Part shown: one piece after another, positions 1 to 9,098 of the stretch | Layout: each line of letters opens with the position of its first letter | Position numbering within the stretch: the first letter of the stretch is position 1 | From: DASWRT01 sp036403035 | Lineage (GTDB): Bacteria; Pseudomonadota; Alphaproteobacteria; ATCC43930; CGMCC-115725 | Reading direction: 5' to 3' | Length of the DNA: 19,814 bases | Assembly (NCBI GenBank): GCA_036403035.1 | Contig: DASWRT010000010.1 | Span: 1 to 19,814 of the forward strand | Notes under the pieces: generated by a model | Database searches by the model: none | Seen by the model: only the letters and a program-made list of their open reading frames with translations | What the model was told of the DNA's origin: nothing | Program-made: the position numbers and the translations under genes

Positions 1-285
1 GTCAACGACGTGATCGCGCCGACCGCCGACCCGCGCCTGCCCTTCGGCGGCCGCGGCGAAAGCGGCTTCGGCACGACGCGCGGCGCCGAGGGACTGCTGG
101 AAATGACGGTGCTTAAGTCCGTCACCTATCGCGCCGGCCGGTTCCGGCCGCATTATCAGCCGCTCCGTCCGACCGACGAGGCGCGGTTCCTCGCCTATGT
201 CCAGGCGACGCACGCGCCGGCTTGGCGCACCCGCACGCGCGCCCTGCGCGACCTCATCCTCCATTTCGCCCGTCATGGCATCTGA
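1..285 (+). CDS. Aldehyde dehydrogenase family protein, C-terminal end (partial)
   Basis: The gene enters from the left edge, so only its last 94 residues are visible, in frame from base 1 to a TGA at 283-285. The segment NDVI followed by LPFGGRGESGFG and RGxEGL is the typical C-terminal signature of the NAD(P)-dependent aldehyde dehydrogenase superfamily, where the FGG(x)SG(x)G stretch lies near the substrate channel and oligomerisation surface. The catalytic Cys and Glu lie upstream of the window and cannot be checked. The roughly 45 residues after that motif are Arg- and His-rich, as in the membrane-associated or coniferyl-aldehyde-dehydrogenase-like branch, but this assignment is weak. 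The substrate is unknown. It ends 24 bases before the trans-sulfuration gene and may be cotranscribed with it. Confidence 0.85.
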   Translation, partial: VNDVIAPTADPRLPFGGRGESGFGTTRGAEGLLEMTVLKSVTYRAGRFRPHYQPLRPTDEARFLAYVQATHAPAWRTRTRALRDLILHFARHGI

Positions 286-309
286 CCTTCACCCTGCGAG
301 CGCGATCCG

Positions 310-1461
310 ATGATGAAAGACGACGACAAGAACGATCTTCACCCCTCGACCCGCGCTGCGCAGGGACTCGGCTGGATCGACGAGACGACGCGCGCGGTCG
401 TGCCGCCGCTGCATTTCGCGACGACCTTCATTCGCGACCCGGACAACGAATACCGCAGCGGGCGCGTCTACGGCCGCGCCGACAACCCGACCTACGACCA
501 GCCGGAGGCGCTGCTCGCCTCGCTGGAGGCCGGTGCGGAGGCATTGACCTTCGCCTCGGGGATGGCGGCGGCGACCGCCGTGTTCCTGGCGCTGCGCCCC
601 GGCGACCATGTCGTGGCGCCGCGCGTGATGTACTGGGCGTTGCGCAAATGGCTGACGACCGCGGGTGCCGAGTGGGGGCTGCGGATCGACCTCGTCGACA
701 CCGACCGGCTCGACGACCTCCGGGCGGCGGTGCGGCCCGGCGTCACAAGGCTGGTCTGGCTGGAGACGCCGGCGAACCCGACCTGGGTCGTCACCGACAT
801 CGAAGCGGCGGCCGGGATCGCGCATGCCGCCGGAGCCTTGCTCGCGGTCGACAGCACCGTCGCGACGCCGGTGCTGACGCGGCCGCTCGCGCTCGGCGCC
901 GATATCGTGATGCATGCCGCGACGAAGTACCTCAACGGCCATAGCGACGTCGTCGCCGGAGCGCTGGTGACGGCCGCTAAGGACGAGTTCTGGCAGCGCG
1001 TGCGCGCCGTCCGCACCGGCGTTGGCGGCATCCTCGGGCCGATGGAGGCGTGGCTGCTGATGCGCGGCATGCGGACGCTGTATGTCCGGGTCGAGCGGAG
1101 CTGCCGTTCGGCGCTGGCGGTCGCCGAGCACTTCGCCGGCCACCCCGCGGTCGAGGCGGTGCTCTATCCCGGCCTGCCGTCGCATCCCGGCCACGCCGTC
1201 GCCGCGCGGCAGATGCAGGGCGGCTTCGGCGGGATGCTCAGCATCCGCGTCAAGGGCGGCGAGGACGCCGCGATCCGCACGGCGGCGCGCGTCAGGGTCT
1301 GGAAGCGTGCGACGTCGCTCGGCGGCGTCGAAAGCCTGATCGAGCATCGCGCCTCGATCGAAGGCGCCGGCACGCCGGCTTCGCCCGACCTGCTGCGCCT
1401 CTCGGTCGGCATCGAGGATCCGGCCGACCTCATCGCCGATCTGGAAGCGGCGCTGCGGTAA
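310..1461 (+). CDS. PLP-dependent trans-sulfuration enzyme (cystathionine beta-lyase family)
   Basis: A 383-residue member of the Cys/Met-metabolism PLP enzyme family, fold type I, of normal length. Visible signatures are SGMAA (83-87, phosphate site), ETPANPT (152-158), Asp181 in AVDST (pyridine nitrogen contact), and the Schiff-base Lys206 in ATKYLNGHSD. The C-terminal half has YPGLPSHPGH and SLGGVESLIEH. Family members interconvert cystathionine, homocysteine and cysteine or cleave C-S bonds in the cytoplasm. Cystathionine beta-lyase (metC) is the closest guess, but gamma-synthase, gamma-lyase or methionine gamma-lyase cannot be separated by eye. Two ATG codons are adjacent at 310 and 313. 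The upstream purines (gcgagcgcg) make only a weak ribosome site. It is convergent with the transporter at 1489-2886, with 27 bases between stops. Confidence 0.88.
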   Translation: MMKDDDKNDLHPSTRAAQGLGWIDETTRAVVPPLHFATTFIRDPDNEYRSGRVYGRADNPTYDQPEALLASLEAGAEALTFASGMAAATAVFLALRPGDHVVAPRVMYWALRKWLTTAGAEWGLRIDLVDTDRLDDLRAAVRPGVTRLVWLETPANPTWVVTDIEAAAGIAHAAGALLAVDSTVATPVLTRPLALGADIVMHAATKYLNGHSDVVAGALVTAAKDEFWQRVRAVRTGVGGILGPMEAWLLMRGMRTLYVRVERSCRSALAVAEHFAGHPAVEAVLYPGLPSHPGHAVAARQMQGGFGGMLSIRVKGGEDAAIRTAARVRVWKRATSLGGVESLIEHRASIEGAGTPASPDLLRLSVGIEDPADLIADLEAALR

Positions 1462-1488
1462 CGGCCGGCCGGCAGTATCGGACCGCCG

Positions 1489-2886
1489 CTACCGGAAGAA
1501 AATCACCGTCAGCGCGCCGAACAGCGGCAGCAGCAGGGCAGCCGCCCAGACGGCGTAGGCGAAGAAGTTCGGCATCGCGAGGCGGCTGTCCTCGATGATC
1601 GCGCGCACCATGAAGTTCGGCGCGTTGCCGATATAGGTCAGCGCGCCGAAGAACACCGCGCCTGCCGAGATCGCCGTCAGCGTCGTTACGCGCGGCCCGG
1701 TGAGCGCGGCGACGTCGCCTCCGGCGAAATTGAAGAACAGCAGGTAGGTCGGCGCGTTGTCGAGGAAGGCCGACAGGATGCCGGTGAGCCAGAAATAGGC
1801 GGCGTCGTTCGGCGCCTCGCGCGATCCAAGGAGCGGCATGATCGCGGAGGCCGCCCCCGCCTCGCCGGCCTGCACGATCGCCAGCACCGGGATGATCGTC
1901 GCGAAGATCGCGGCGAACAGGATGGCGACCTCCACCATCGGTCCCCAGCCGAAATCGTTGATGCGCCTGATTTCGGAGCGCCCGAAGCGCAGCGCCAGCA
2001 GCGTCAGCAGGACGAGCGCGGCGTCGCCGGCGAGCGCTTCCGGCGCCGCTTCGACGCCGAGAATGTCGACGGTCGCGCCGCTGCGCCACGTGCCGCTCGC
2101 CATGACCACGGCGACCGCCGCGGCGAGCATCGCCAGATTGCGCTTTCCCCGCAGCTTCAGCCGGCCGACCTCTTCGAGCGGGTCGGGCTCGGGGCGGCCG
2201 GAGCGCCGGTGCATCAGGCTGTCGACCGCGAAGAACAGCGCGAGCAGCGTCCCGCTCGCCAGCAGCATCGGCAGGGACAGGTTCACCAGCGGCCAGAAGA
2301 ACGGCACGCCCTGGAGATAGCCGATATAGAGCGGCGGGTCGCCGAGCGGCGTCAGCGCGCCGCCGAGATTGCCGACCAGGATGATCAGGAAGACGAAGAC
2401 GTGCCGGTAATGCCGGCGCCTGCGGTTCGCGCGGAGCAGCGGACGCACGACCAGCATCGCCGCGCCGGTCGTGCCCATCACGCTCGCCAGCAGCGTGCCG
2501 ATCCCGAGCATCGCCGTATTCACCCCCGGCGTGCCGTGCAGGGTGCCGCTGAGCCTGACCCCGCCGGTGATCGCGTAGAGCGTGGTGAGCAGGATGATGA
2601 ACGGCAGGTATTCCAGCAGCGCCGTGTGCCACAGCGCGTGCAGCACCGTCGCGCCGCCCTGCGTCGCGCTCAGCGGCGCCAGCAGCGCCAGCGCCCAGCC
2701 CGCGGCGATCTTCCCGAAATGGCGATGCCACAGCGACGGCGCGACCGCCGGCAGGATCGCGATCGACAGCAGCAGTCCGGCGAACGGCAGCACCCAGCCG
2801 AGGCCGAGCGCGGCGCCGTCGAGCCCTTCCGCAGCCGCGGCGGAGGCCGGAGCCGGGAAAACGGCGACGAGCAGCGCCGCGAGCAT
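1489..2886 (-). CDS. NhaD/ArsB-superfamily membrane transporter (sodium:proton antiporter-like)
   Basis: A 465-residue polytopic membrane protein with many hydrophobic segments, about 11-12 helices by eye. It opens with a signal-like stretch ending PASAAAA, then a first helix near residues 32-48. Family signatures are MGTTGAAMLVVRPLLRAN (137-154), GALTPLGDPPL (176-186) and, near the C-terminus, SAFLDNAPTYLLFF. The paired GxLTPxGDPP and DNAPT re-entrant-loop motifs characterise the ion transporter superfamily that includes NhaD Na+/H+ antiporters, ArsB and citrate carriers. The transported ion is not certain. The frame stays open to 3282, but that extension would run through coxG and is rejected. 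I chose the ATG at 2886; a GTG at 2895 in frame is an alternative, and neither has a strong ribosome site. It is divergent from coxG with an 82-base gap. Confidence 0.85.
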   Translation of the reverse strand: MLAALLVAVFPAPASAAAAEGLDGAALGLGWVLPFAGLLLSIAILPAVAPSLWHRHFGKIAAGWALALLAPLSATQGGATVLHALWHTALLEYLPFIILLTTLYAITGGVRLSGTLHGTPGVNTAMLGIGTLLASVMGTTGAAMLVVRPLLRANRRRRHYRHVFVFLIILVGNLGGALTPLGDPPLYIGYLQGVPFFWPLVNLSLPMLLASGTLLALFFAVDSLMHRRSGRPEPDPLEEVGRLKLRGKRNLAMLAAAVAVVMASGTWRSGATVDILGVEAAPEALAGDAALVLLTLLALRFGRSEIRRINDFGWGPMVEVAILFAAIFATIIPVLAIVQAGEAGAASAIMPLLGSREAPNDAAYFWLTGILSAFLDNAPTYLLFFNFAGGDVAALTGPRVTTLTAISAGAVFFGALTYIGNAPNFMVRAIIEDSRLAMPNFFAYAVWAAALLLPLFGALTVIFFR

Positions 2887-2898
2887 GGCCGCCACCGC

Positions 2899-2927
2899 TT
2901 GTTCGCGCCTCGCTGCACCGCTAGGCT
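2899..2927 (+). promoter_or_regulatory. Candidate sigma-70-type promoter for coxG
   Basis: In the gap between the divergent transporter and coxG, TTGTTC (2899-2904) and TAGGCT (2922-2927) are separated by exactly 17 bases. This fits a housekeeping promoter in a GC-rich alphaproteobacterium. A strong AAAAGGAG ribosome site (2953-2960) follows, 8 bases before the coxG start. Recognised by eye only; the start site is not known. Confidence 0.45.
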
Positions 2928-2968
2928 CCGCGCCGAGGAAAAGAAGGTCCCGAAAAGGAGCCGCTGCG

Positions 2969-3727
2969 ATGGACATGACCGGTGAACACACAATTCCGGC
3001 GTCGCGCCTGACCGTCTGGGAAGCGCTTAACAACCCTGAGATCCTTCGGCAGTGCATTGCGGGTTGTGAAGAGATCGAGAAGACCACTCCGACGGAGTGG
3101 GCCGCCAAGGTCGTGGCGAAGGTCGGACCGGTCAAGGCGAAATTCGCCGGGAAGGTGACCCTTTCCGATCTCGATCCTCCCAACGGATACACGATCACCG
3201 GCGAGGGTACCGGCGGCGCGGCCGGTTTCGCGAAGGGCGGCGCCAAGGTCCGCCTCGCCGACATGCCGGATGGCGCGGGCACCGTGCTTGCCTACACCGT
3301 GCAGGCGCAGGTCGGCGGCAAGCTCGCCCAGATCGGCTCGCGCCTCATCGACAGCACCGCCCGCAAGTATGCCGACGATTTCTTCGTCCGCTTCGCCGAG
3401 ATCGTCGGAACCGGCGCGGCAACGGCCCCCCGACCGGCGCCTGTGGTCGAAACGCCTGCGCCGGGAATCCCGCCGATCGCTCCCGCCATGCCGGCGCCCG
3501 GCGCACCGATTCCGGAAGCGACGGCGGCGGTCGGAGCCGACGCTGTGGCCTCGGAACGCCCGGTCGCTCCCGCGGCGGCGGCGACGCCCGTTTCGGCGCC
3601 CTCGGGTCCGGCGCGCACTTCCGCATCCAGTGCAACGCCTACCGGCAGACGGGTATCATCCGTTGTATGGGTGATTGCACTGACGGTGATCGTTCTGATC
3701 TTATTGTACTTCTTTACCCGCGGGTAG
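2969..3727 (+). CDS. coxG: CoxG: SRPBCC-domain membrane-anchored carbon monoxide dehydrogenase accessory protein
   Basis: A 252-residue protein with three parts. Residues 1-148 form the COXG-type SRPBCC hydrophobic-cavity domain; the opening pattern (MTGEHTIPAS, VWEALNNPEIL, IAGCEEIEK, then GPVKAKFAGKVTL) is typical. Residues 149-228 are a Pro/Ala-rich linker. Residues 231-249 form one transmembrane helix ending at FFTRG, so the protein is C-tail anchored with the domain in the cytoplasm. In carboxidotrophs CoxG recruits the Cox enzyme to the membrane, and the cavity has been proposed to handle quinone so electrons can enter the respiratory chain. The ATG at 2969 is fixed by AAAAGGAG 8 bases upstream; the frame is open further left but runs against the transporter gene. 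It lies 93 bases before coxS. The family call is strong; its role with a form II enzyme is inferred. Confidence 0.92.
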   Translation: MDMTGEHTIPASRLTVWEALNNPEILRQCIAGCEEIEKTTPTEWAAKVVAKVGPVKAKFAGKVTLSDLDPPNGYTITGEGTGGAAGFAKGGAKVRLADMPDGAGTVLAYTVQAQVGGKLAQIGSRLIDSTARKYADDFFVRFAEIVGTGAATAPRPAPVVETPAPGIPPIAPAMPAPGAPIPEATAAVGADAVASERPVAPAAAATPVSAPSGPARTSASSATPTGRRVSSVVWVIALTVIVLILLYFFTRG

Positions 3728-3820
3728 CGCGTCGAATGCCTGCCGCGCGCGGCGCGACTTGACCCCGGAAGGCGGGTTAACCACACTCCTTCGTTAGAAA
3801 TTTGGGGAGAGAGAAAGCCA

Positions 3821-4324
3821 ATGACCTCCGCCGCAACCGCCGTCTCGATGACGGTCAACGGCAAGCCCGTGTCCGGCACGGCCGAGCCGCGCACGCTTCT
3901 CGTCCAGTTCCTCCGCGAGACGCTCGGCCTTACCGGCACGCATGTCGGCTGCGACACGAGCCAGTGCGGTGCCTGCGTCGTTCATGTCGACGGCGTCTCC
4001 GTCAAGGCGTGCACGATGCTCGCGGCGCAGGCGGAAGGCAGCCAGATCACAACGATCGAGGGTCTTGCCAAGGGCGACCAGCTTCACCCGATGCAGGCCG
4101 CGTTCCGCGAGCATCATGCGCTGCAATGCGGCTTCTGCACGCCGGGCATGATCATGAGCGCGGTCGATCTCGTGAAGAACAACCCGAGCCCGAGCGAGCA
4201 GGAAATCCGGCACTGGCTCGAAGGCAACATCTGCCGCTGCACAGGCTACCACAACATCGTGAAGGCGATCGAAGCCGGCGCGGCGGCCATGCGCGGCGGC
4301 CCGCAGGCCGCAGCCGCCGAATAG
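3821..4324 (+). CDS. coxS: Small (2Fe-2S) subunit of form II CO dehydrogenase-type molybdenum hydroxylase
   Basis: A 167-residue electron-transfer subunit with both 2Fe-2S domains of the xanthine oxidase family. The N-terminal plant-ferredoxin-type cluster uses Cys44, Cys49, Cys52 and Cys64 (GCDTSQCGAC then KAC). The C-terminal four-helix domain uses Cys103, Cys106, Cys138 and Cys140 (QCGFCTPGM and CRCTGY). All eight ligands are present. The clusters pass electrons from the molybdenum site in CoxL to FAD in CoxM. The ATG at 3821 follows GGGGAGAGAG (3804-3813), a good ribosome site; the N-terminal length fits the family and there is no signal peptide, so it is cytoplasmic. It is followed by coxL after 41 bases. 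The gene order S-L-M is the form II arrangement. Confidence 0.95.
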   Translation: MTSAATAVSMTVNGKPVSGTAEPRTLLVQFLRETLGLTGTHVGCDTSQCGACVVHVDGVSVKACTMLAAQAEGSQITTIEGLAKGDQLHPMQAAFREHHALQCGFCTPGMIMSAVDLVKNNPSPSEQEIRHWLEGNICRCTGYHNIVKAIEAGAAAMRGGPQAAAAE

Positions 4325-4365
4325 GGCATCCGCACGCAGACAGCTCCTCGGGGGAGGAATCCGTC

Positions 4366-6753
<2,388 letters not shown>

Positions 6754-6764
6754 GAGGCACCCAG

Positions 6765-7565
6765 ATGTACGCTTTCGAGTACCACCGCCCGGCCAGCGTC
6801 GCCGATGCCGCCAAGGCTCTCGGCGGCGCCGAGGACGCGAAGCTGCTGGCCGGCGGCCAGACGCTGATCCCGACGCTGAAGCAGCGCCTGGCGCAGCCCT
6901 CCGACATCATCGACCTCGGCCGGGTCGTCGAGCTGAAAGGCATCCGGCGCGACGGCGATGCGGTCGTGATCGGCGCGATGACCAAGCACGGCGAGGTCGC
7001 CGCCTCGGACGTGGTGAAGAGCGCCATCCCCGGACTGGCGCAACTCGCCGGCCTCATCGGCGACCCGGCGGTCCGCAACCGCGGCACGCTAGGCGGCTCG
7101 ATCTGCAACAACGACCCGGCCGCCGACTATCCGGGCGCCGTCGTCGGGCTCAAGGCGACCGTGCGGACCAACAAGCGCACGATCGCGGGCGACGATTTCT
7201 TCACCGGCCTGTTCGAGACGGCGCTGGAGCTGGACGAGATCGTCACCGAGGTGAGCTTCCCGATCCCGCAGAAGGCGGCCTACGCCAAGTTCCGCAACCC
7301 GGCGTCGCGCTATGCGATCGTCGGCGTCTTCGCGGCGAAGCTCGCCGACGGCAGCGTGCGGCTCACCGTGACCGGCGCCGGCCCGACCGTCTTCCGCGTC
7401 ACGGAGATGGAGCAGGCGCTCTCGGCGAACTTCTCGCCCGACGCCGTCGCCTCGATCAAGGTCCCGGCGAACGGCCTCAACGCCGACATCCACGCCAGCG
7501 CCGAGTACCGCGCCCACCTGATCACGGTCATGGCGAAGCGCGCCGTTGCCGCCGCGGCGGGCTGA
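6765..7565 (+). CDS. coxM: Medium (FAD) subunit of form II CO dehydrogenase-type molybdenum hydroxylase
   Basis: A 266-residue flavoprotein subunit, slightly shorter than form I CoxM proteins (near 288). It opens with MYAFEYHRPASVADA, followed by the two FAD pyrophosphate-binding motifs of this family: AGGQTL (29-34) and RNRGTLGGS (104-112). A CO dehydrogenase flavoprotein C-terminal domain follows (about 165-262). It accepts electrons from CoxS and passes them to quinone, probably through CoxG at the membrane. The ATG at 6765 is preceded by TAGGAGG (6751-6757), which includes the coxL stop region, so translation is probably coupled. The sequence is intact. Normally coxD or another maturation gene follows closely; here a repeat-flanked DUF559 gene intervenes. 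Confidence 0.94.
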   Translation: MYAFEYHRPASVADAAKALGGAEDAKLLAGGQTLIPTLKQRLAQPSDIIDLGRVVELKGIRRDGDAVVIGAMTKHGEVAASDVVKSAIPGLAQLAGLIGDPAVRNRGTLGGSICNNDPAADYPGAVVGLKATVRTNKRTIAGDDFFTGLFETALELDEIVTEVSFPIPQKAAYAKFRNPASRYAIVGVFAAKLADGSVRLTVTGAGPTVFRVTEMEQALSANFSPDAVASIKVPANGLNADIHASAEYRAHLITVMAKRAVAAAAG

Positions 7566-7594
7566 CGTCCACTTGCCGACCTCCCTTTACTTCT

Positions 7595-7631
7595 CCCTCT
7601 CCCGCGTGCGGGAGAGGGGCGGGGTGAGGGG
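7595..7631 (-). repeat. Palindromic intergenic repeat, copy 1 (reverse orientation)
   Basis: The core is a perfect 11-bp hairpin, ccctctcccgc (7595-7605) and gcgggagaggg (7608-7618), with a 2-base loop. It is followed by gcggggtgagggg. Read on the minus strand, 36 bases match copy 2 with only two differences in the linker. It starts 29 bases after the coxM stop. The CCCTCACCCC plus CTCTCCC/GGGAGAG design is common between genes in alphaproteobacteria. Confidence 0.85.
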
Positions 7632-7674
7632 AGTTTCCTTTTCTGTTTATACCCCACCGCGCGGCATATGCCGG

Positions 7675-7710
7675 CCCTCACCCCTACCCTCTCCCGCACG
7701 CGGGAGAGGG
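7675..7710 (+). repeat. Palindromic intergenic repeat, copy 2 (forward orientation)
   Basis: ccctcacccc, a 2-base linker, then the same 11-bp perfect hairpin arms at 7687-7697 and 7700-7710. It is inverted relative to copy 1 across a 44-base spacer (7631-7674), so the pair could fold as one large cruciform or a long RNA hairpin. It lies 45 bases upstream of the proposed DUF559 start. Confidence 0.85.
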
Positions 7711-7755
7711 GGCATAGGGTGCTGGAGCGAAGGACTAGAACAGAGCAGAACCAAA

Positions 7756-8163
7756 GTGAGAGACGGCGCCAAATCGAACCGCGCTCGTCAGCTCCGTGCT
7801 GACCAAACCGCCGTCGAGCGCATTCTCTGGCTCCAGCTCCGCGGCCGCCGATTGTCCGGACTGAAGTTCCGCCGCCAGGTTCCGATTGGTCCTTTTATCG
7901 TCGATTTCGCCTGCATAGACCGTAAGCTGATCGTCGAACTCGATGGCGGTCAGCACTCCGAGACGATTGCGGATGATGAACGGCGAACCGCTTGGCTCGA
8001 AAAGCACGGCTGGCGCGTTCTACGGTTCTGGAACAACGACGTTACCGACAACCTCGACGGCGTGCTGCTCCGGATAACGGCAGCGATGGCGCACGCCGAC
8101 GGCAGCCCTCACCCCGGCTCTCTCCCACATGCGGGAGAGGGAGAGATCACCGAGTTAAGATGA
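7756..8163 (+). CDS. DUF559-domain protein (Vsr/PD-(D/E)XK-like endonuclease fold), inserted in the cox cluster
   Basis: A 135-residue protein if started at GTG 7756. The DUF559 pattern is clear: RARQLRADQTAVERILW (9-25), LKFRRQVPIGPFIVDFAC (36-53), LIVELDGGQH (58-67), then GWRVLRFWNNDV (85-96). Asp50 and the Glu61-x-Asp63 pair are the likely metal-site residues of a Vsr-related nuclease fold. The biological role of the family is not settled. No good ribosome site is visible. The frame is open left to 7546, but that stretch only translates the two repeats, so I reject it. The tail (about residues 117-131) is translated from repeat copy 3. The stop overlaps the coxD start as ATGA. It has no known part in molybdenum enzymes and appears to be an insertion. 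Confidence 0.8.
   Translation: MRDGAKSNRARQLRADQTAVERILWLQLRGRRLSGLKFRRQVPIGPFIVDFACIDRKLIVELDGGQHSETIADDERRTAWLEKHGWRVLRFWNNDVTDNLDGVLLRITAAMAHADGSPHPGSLPHAGEGEITELR
8106..8146 (+). repeat. Palindromic intergenic repeat, copy 3 (forward orientation)
   Basis: ccctcacccc (8106-8115) then ctctctccc and gcgggagaggg arms (8118-8141), the same design as copies 1 and 2. In the palindrome it differs from copy 2 at three positions, so it is more diverged. It lies inside the 3' end of the DUF559 reading frame and ends with the purine tract gggagagggagag 14 bases before the coxD ATG, which may act as a distant ribosome site. Confidence 0.8.
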
Positions 8164-9086
8164 CCGCCCTCCCCGCCTCCATCGACGACACCCTGGCCCT
8201 CCTCTCGCACGGCGCCTACGTCGCCGACCGCAGCCTTGCGACGGCGGTGTTCCTGGCGCTGAAGCGCCGGCGGCCGCTCTTCCTCGAAGGCGAGGCGGGG
8301 GTCGGCAAGACCGAGATCGCGAAGGTGCTCGCCTCGACGCTCGACCGCCGCCTCATCCGGCTGCAATGCTACGAGGGGCTCGACGTCGCCGCGGCGGTCT
8401 ACGAGTGGAACTATCCGGCGCAGATGATCGAGATCCGCCTCGGCGAGGCGACCTCGCGCGACCGCGGCTCGATCGAGAGCGACATCTTCTCCGAGCGGTT
8501 CCTGATCAAGCGGCCCCTCCTCCAGGCGCTGGAGCCGGATCCGTCCGGCGCCGCTCCGGTGCTGCTGATCGACGAACTTGACCGGACCGACGAGCCGTTC
8601 GAGGCGTTCCTGCTGGAAATCCTCTCCGACTTCCAGGTGACGATCCCGGAACTCGGCACGATCGCGGCGAAGGAGCCGCCGATCGTCGTCATGACCTCGA
8701 ACCGCACGCGCGAGATCCACGACGCGCTGAAGCGCCGCTGCTTCTATTATTGGGTCGACTACCCCGACGCGGCGCGCGAGCTGGAGATCCTCGCCATCAA
8801 GGCGCCGGGCGCCGCCGAGCGGCTGTCCCAGGAGGTGGTCGGCTTCGTCCAGAAGCTCCGCGGCATGGACCTGTTCAAGGTGCCGGGGATCGCCGAAACG
8901 ATCGACTGGACGCAGGCGCTGATGGAGCTTGACGTGCTCGCCCTCTCGCCCGAGGCGATCAACGACACGCTGGGCGTGCTGCTGAAATACCAGGACGACA
9001 TCGCGAAGATCCGCGGCAGCCAGGCCCAGCAGCTGCTCGATCAGGTCCGGAGCGAGCTGGCCGCGGCGCCGCCCGCGGCGCGGTAG
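8160..9086 (+). CDS. coxD: CoxD: MoxR-type AAA+ ATPase, molybdenum enzyme maturation chaperone
   Basis: A 308-residue AAA+ ATPase of the MoxR group. Walker A is GEAGVGKT (44-51), Walker B is VLLIDELD (134-141), sensor 1 is TSNRT (179-183), and an arginine-finger pair lies at KRRCFYYW (191-198). In the CO dehydrogenase system CoxD is a chaperone-like ATPase that remodels apo-enzyme so the sulfurated active site can be completed, working with the VWA protein CoxE. It is cytoplasmic. The start at ATG 8160 matches the family N-terminus; it overlaps the DUF559 stop by 4 bases. The leader consists of repeat copy 3 rather than a conventional close ribosome site, so translation may depend on coupling. 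coxE follows after 12 bases. Confidence 0.92.
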   Translation: MTALPASIDDTLALLSHGAYVADRSLATAVFLALKRRRPLFLEGEAGVGKTEIAKVLASTLDRRLIRLQCYEGLDVAAAVYEWNYPAQMIEIRLGEATSRDRGSIESDIFSERFLIKRPLLQALEPDPSGAAPVLLIDELDRTDEPFEAFLLEILSDFQVTIPELGTIAAKEPPIVVMTSNRTREIHDALKRRCFYYWVDYPDAARELEILAIKAPGAAERLSQEVVGFVQKLRGMDLFKVPGIAETIDWTQALMELDVLALSPEAINDTLGVLLKYQDDIAKIRGSQAQQLLDQVRSELAAAPPAAR

Positions 9087-9098
9087 GAGACGGCGGCG

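Noticed and set aside
2887..3282. N-terminal extension of the NhaD/ArsB-type transporter to 3282
   Set aside because: The extra 132 residues are antisense to coxG, are not hydrophobic in the family pattern, and would abolish the intergenic region.
3742..3753. gccgcgcgcggc palindrome between coxG and coxS as a terminator or operator
   Set aside because: A 12-base alternating GC palindrome is expected by chance in this composition; no loop, no T-run and no second copy nearby.
3759..3787. TTGACC at 3759 with a -10 box as a separate coxS promoter
   Set aside because: At 17-base spacing the would-be -10 is cacact, a poor match; not strong enough to list.
7546..7755. Longer start for the DUF559 gene at ATG 7546
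   Set aside because: The added 70 residues translate the coxM end and two intergenic repeats; no DUF559 similarity lies there.
7594..8146. CRISPR array
   Set aside because: Only three copies, in mixed orientation, with unequal spacing and a gene between two of them; each copy is an internal palindrome. These are intergenic repeats.
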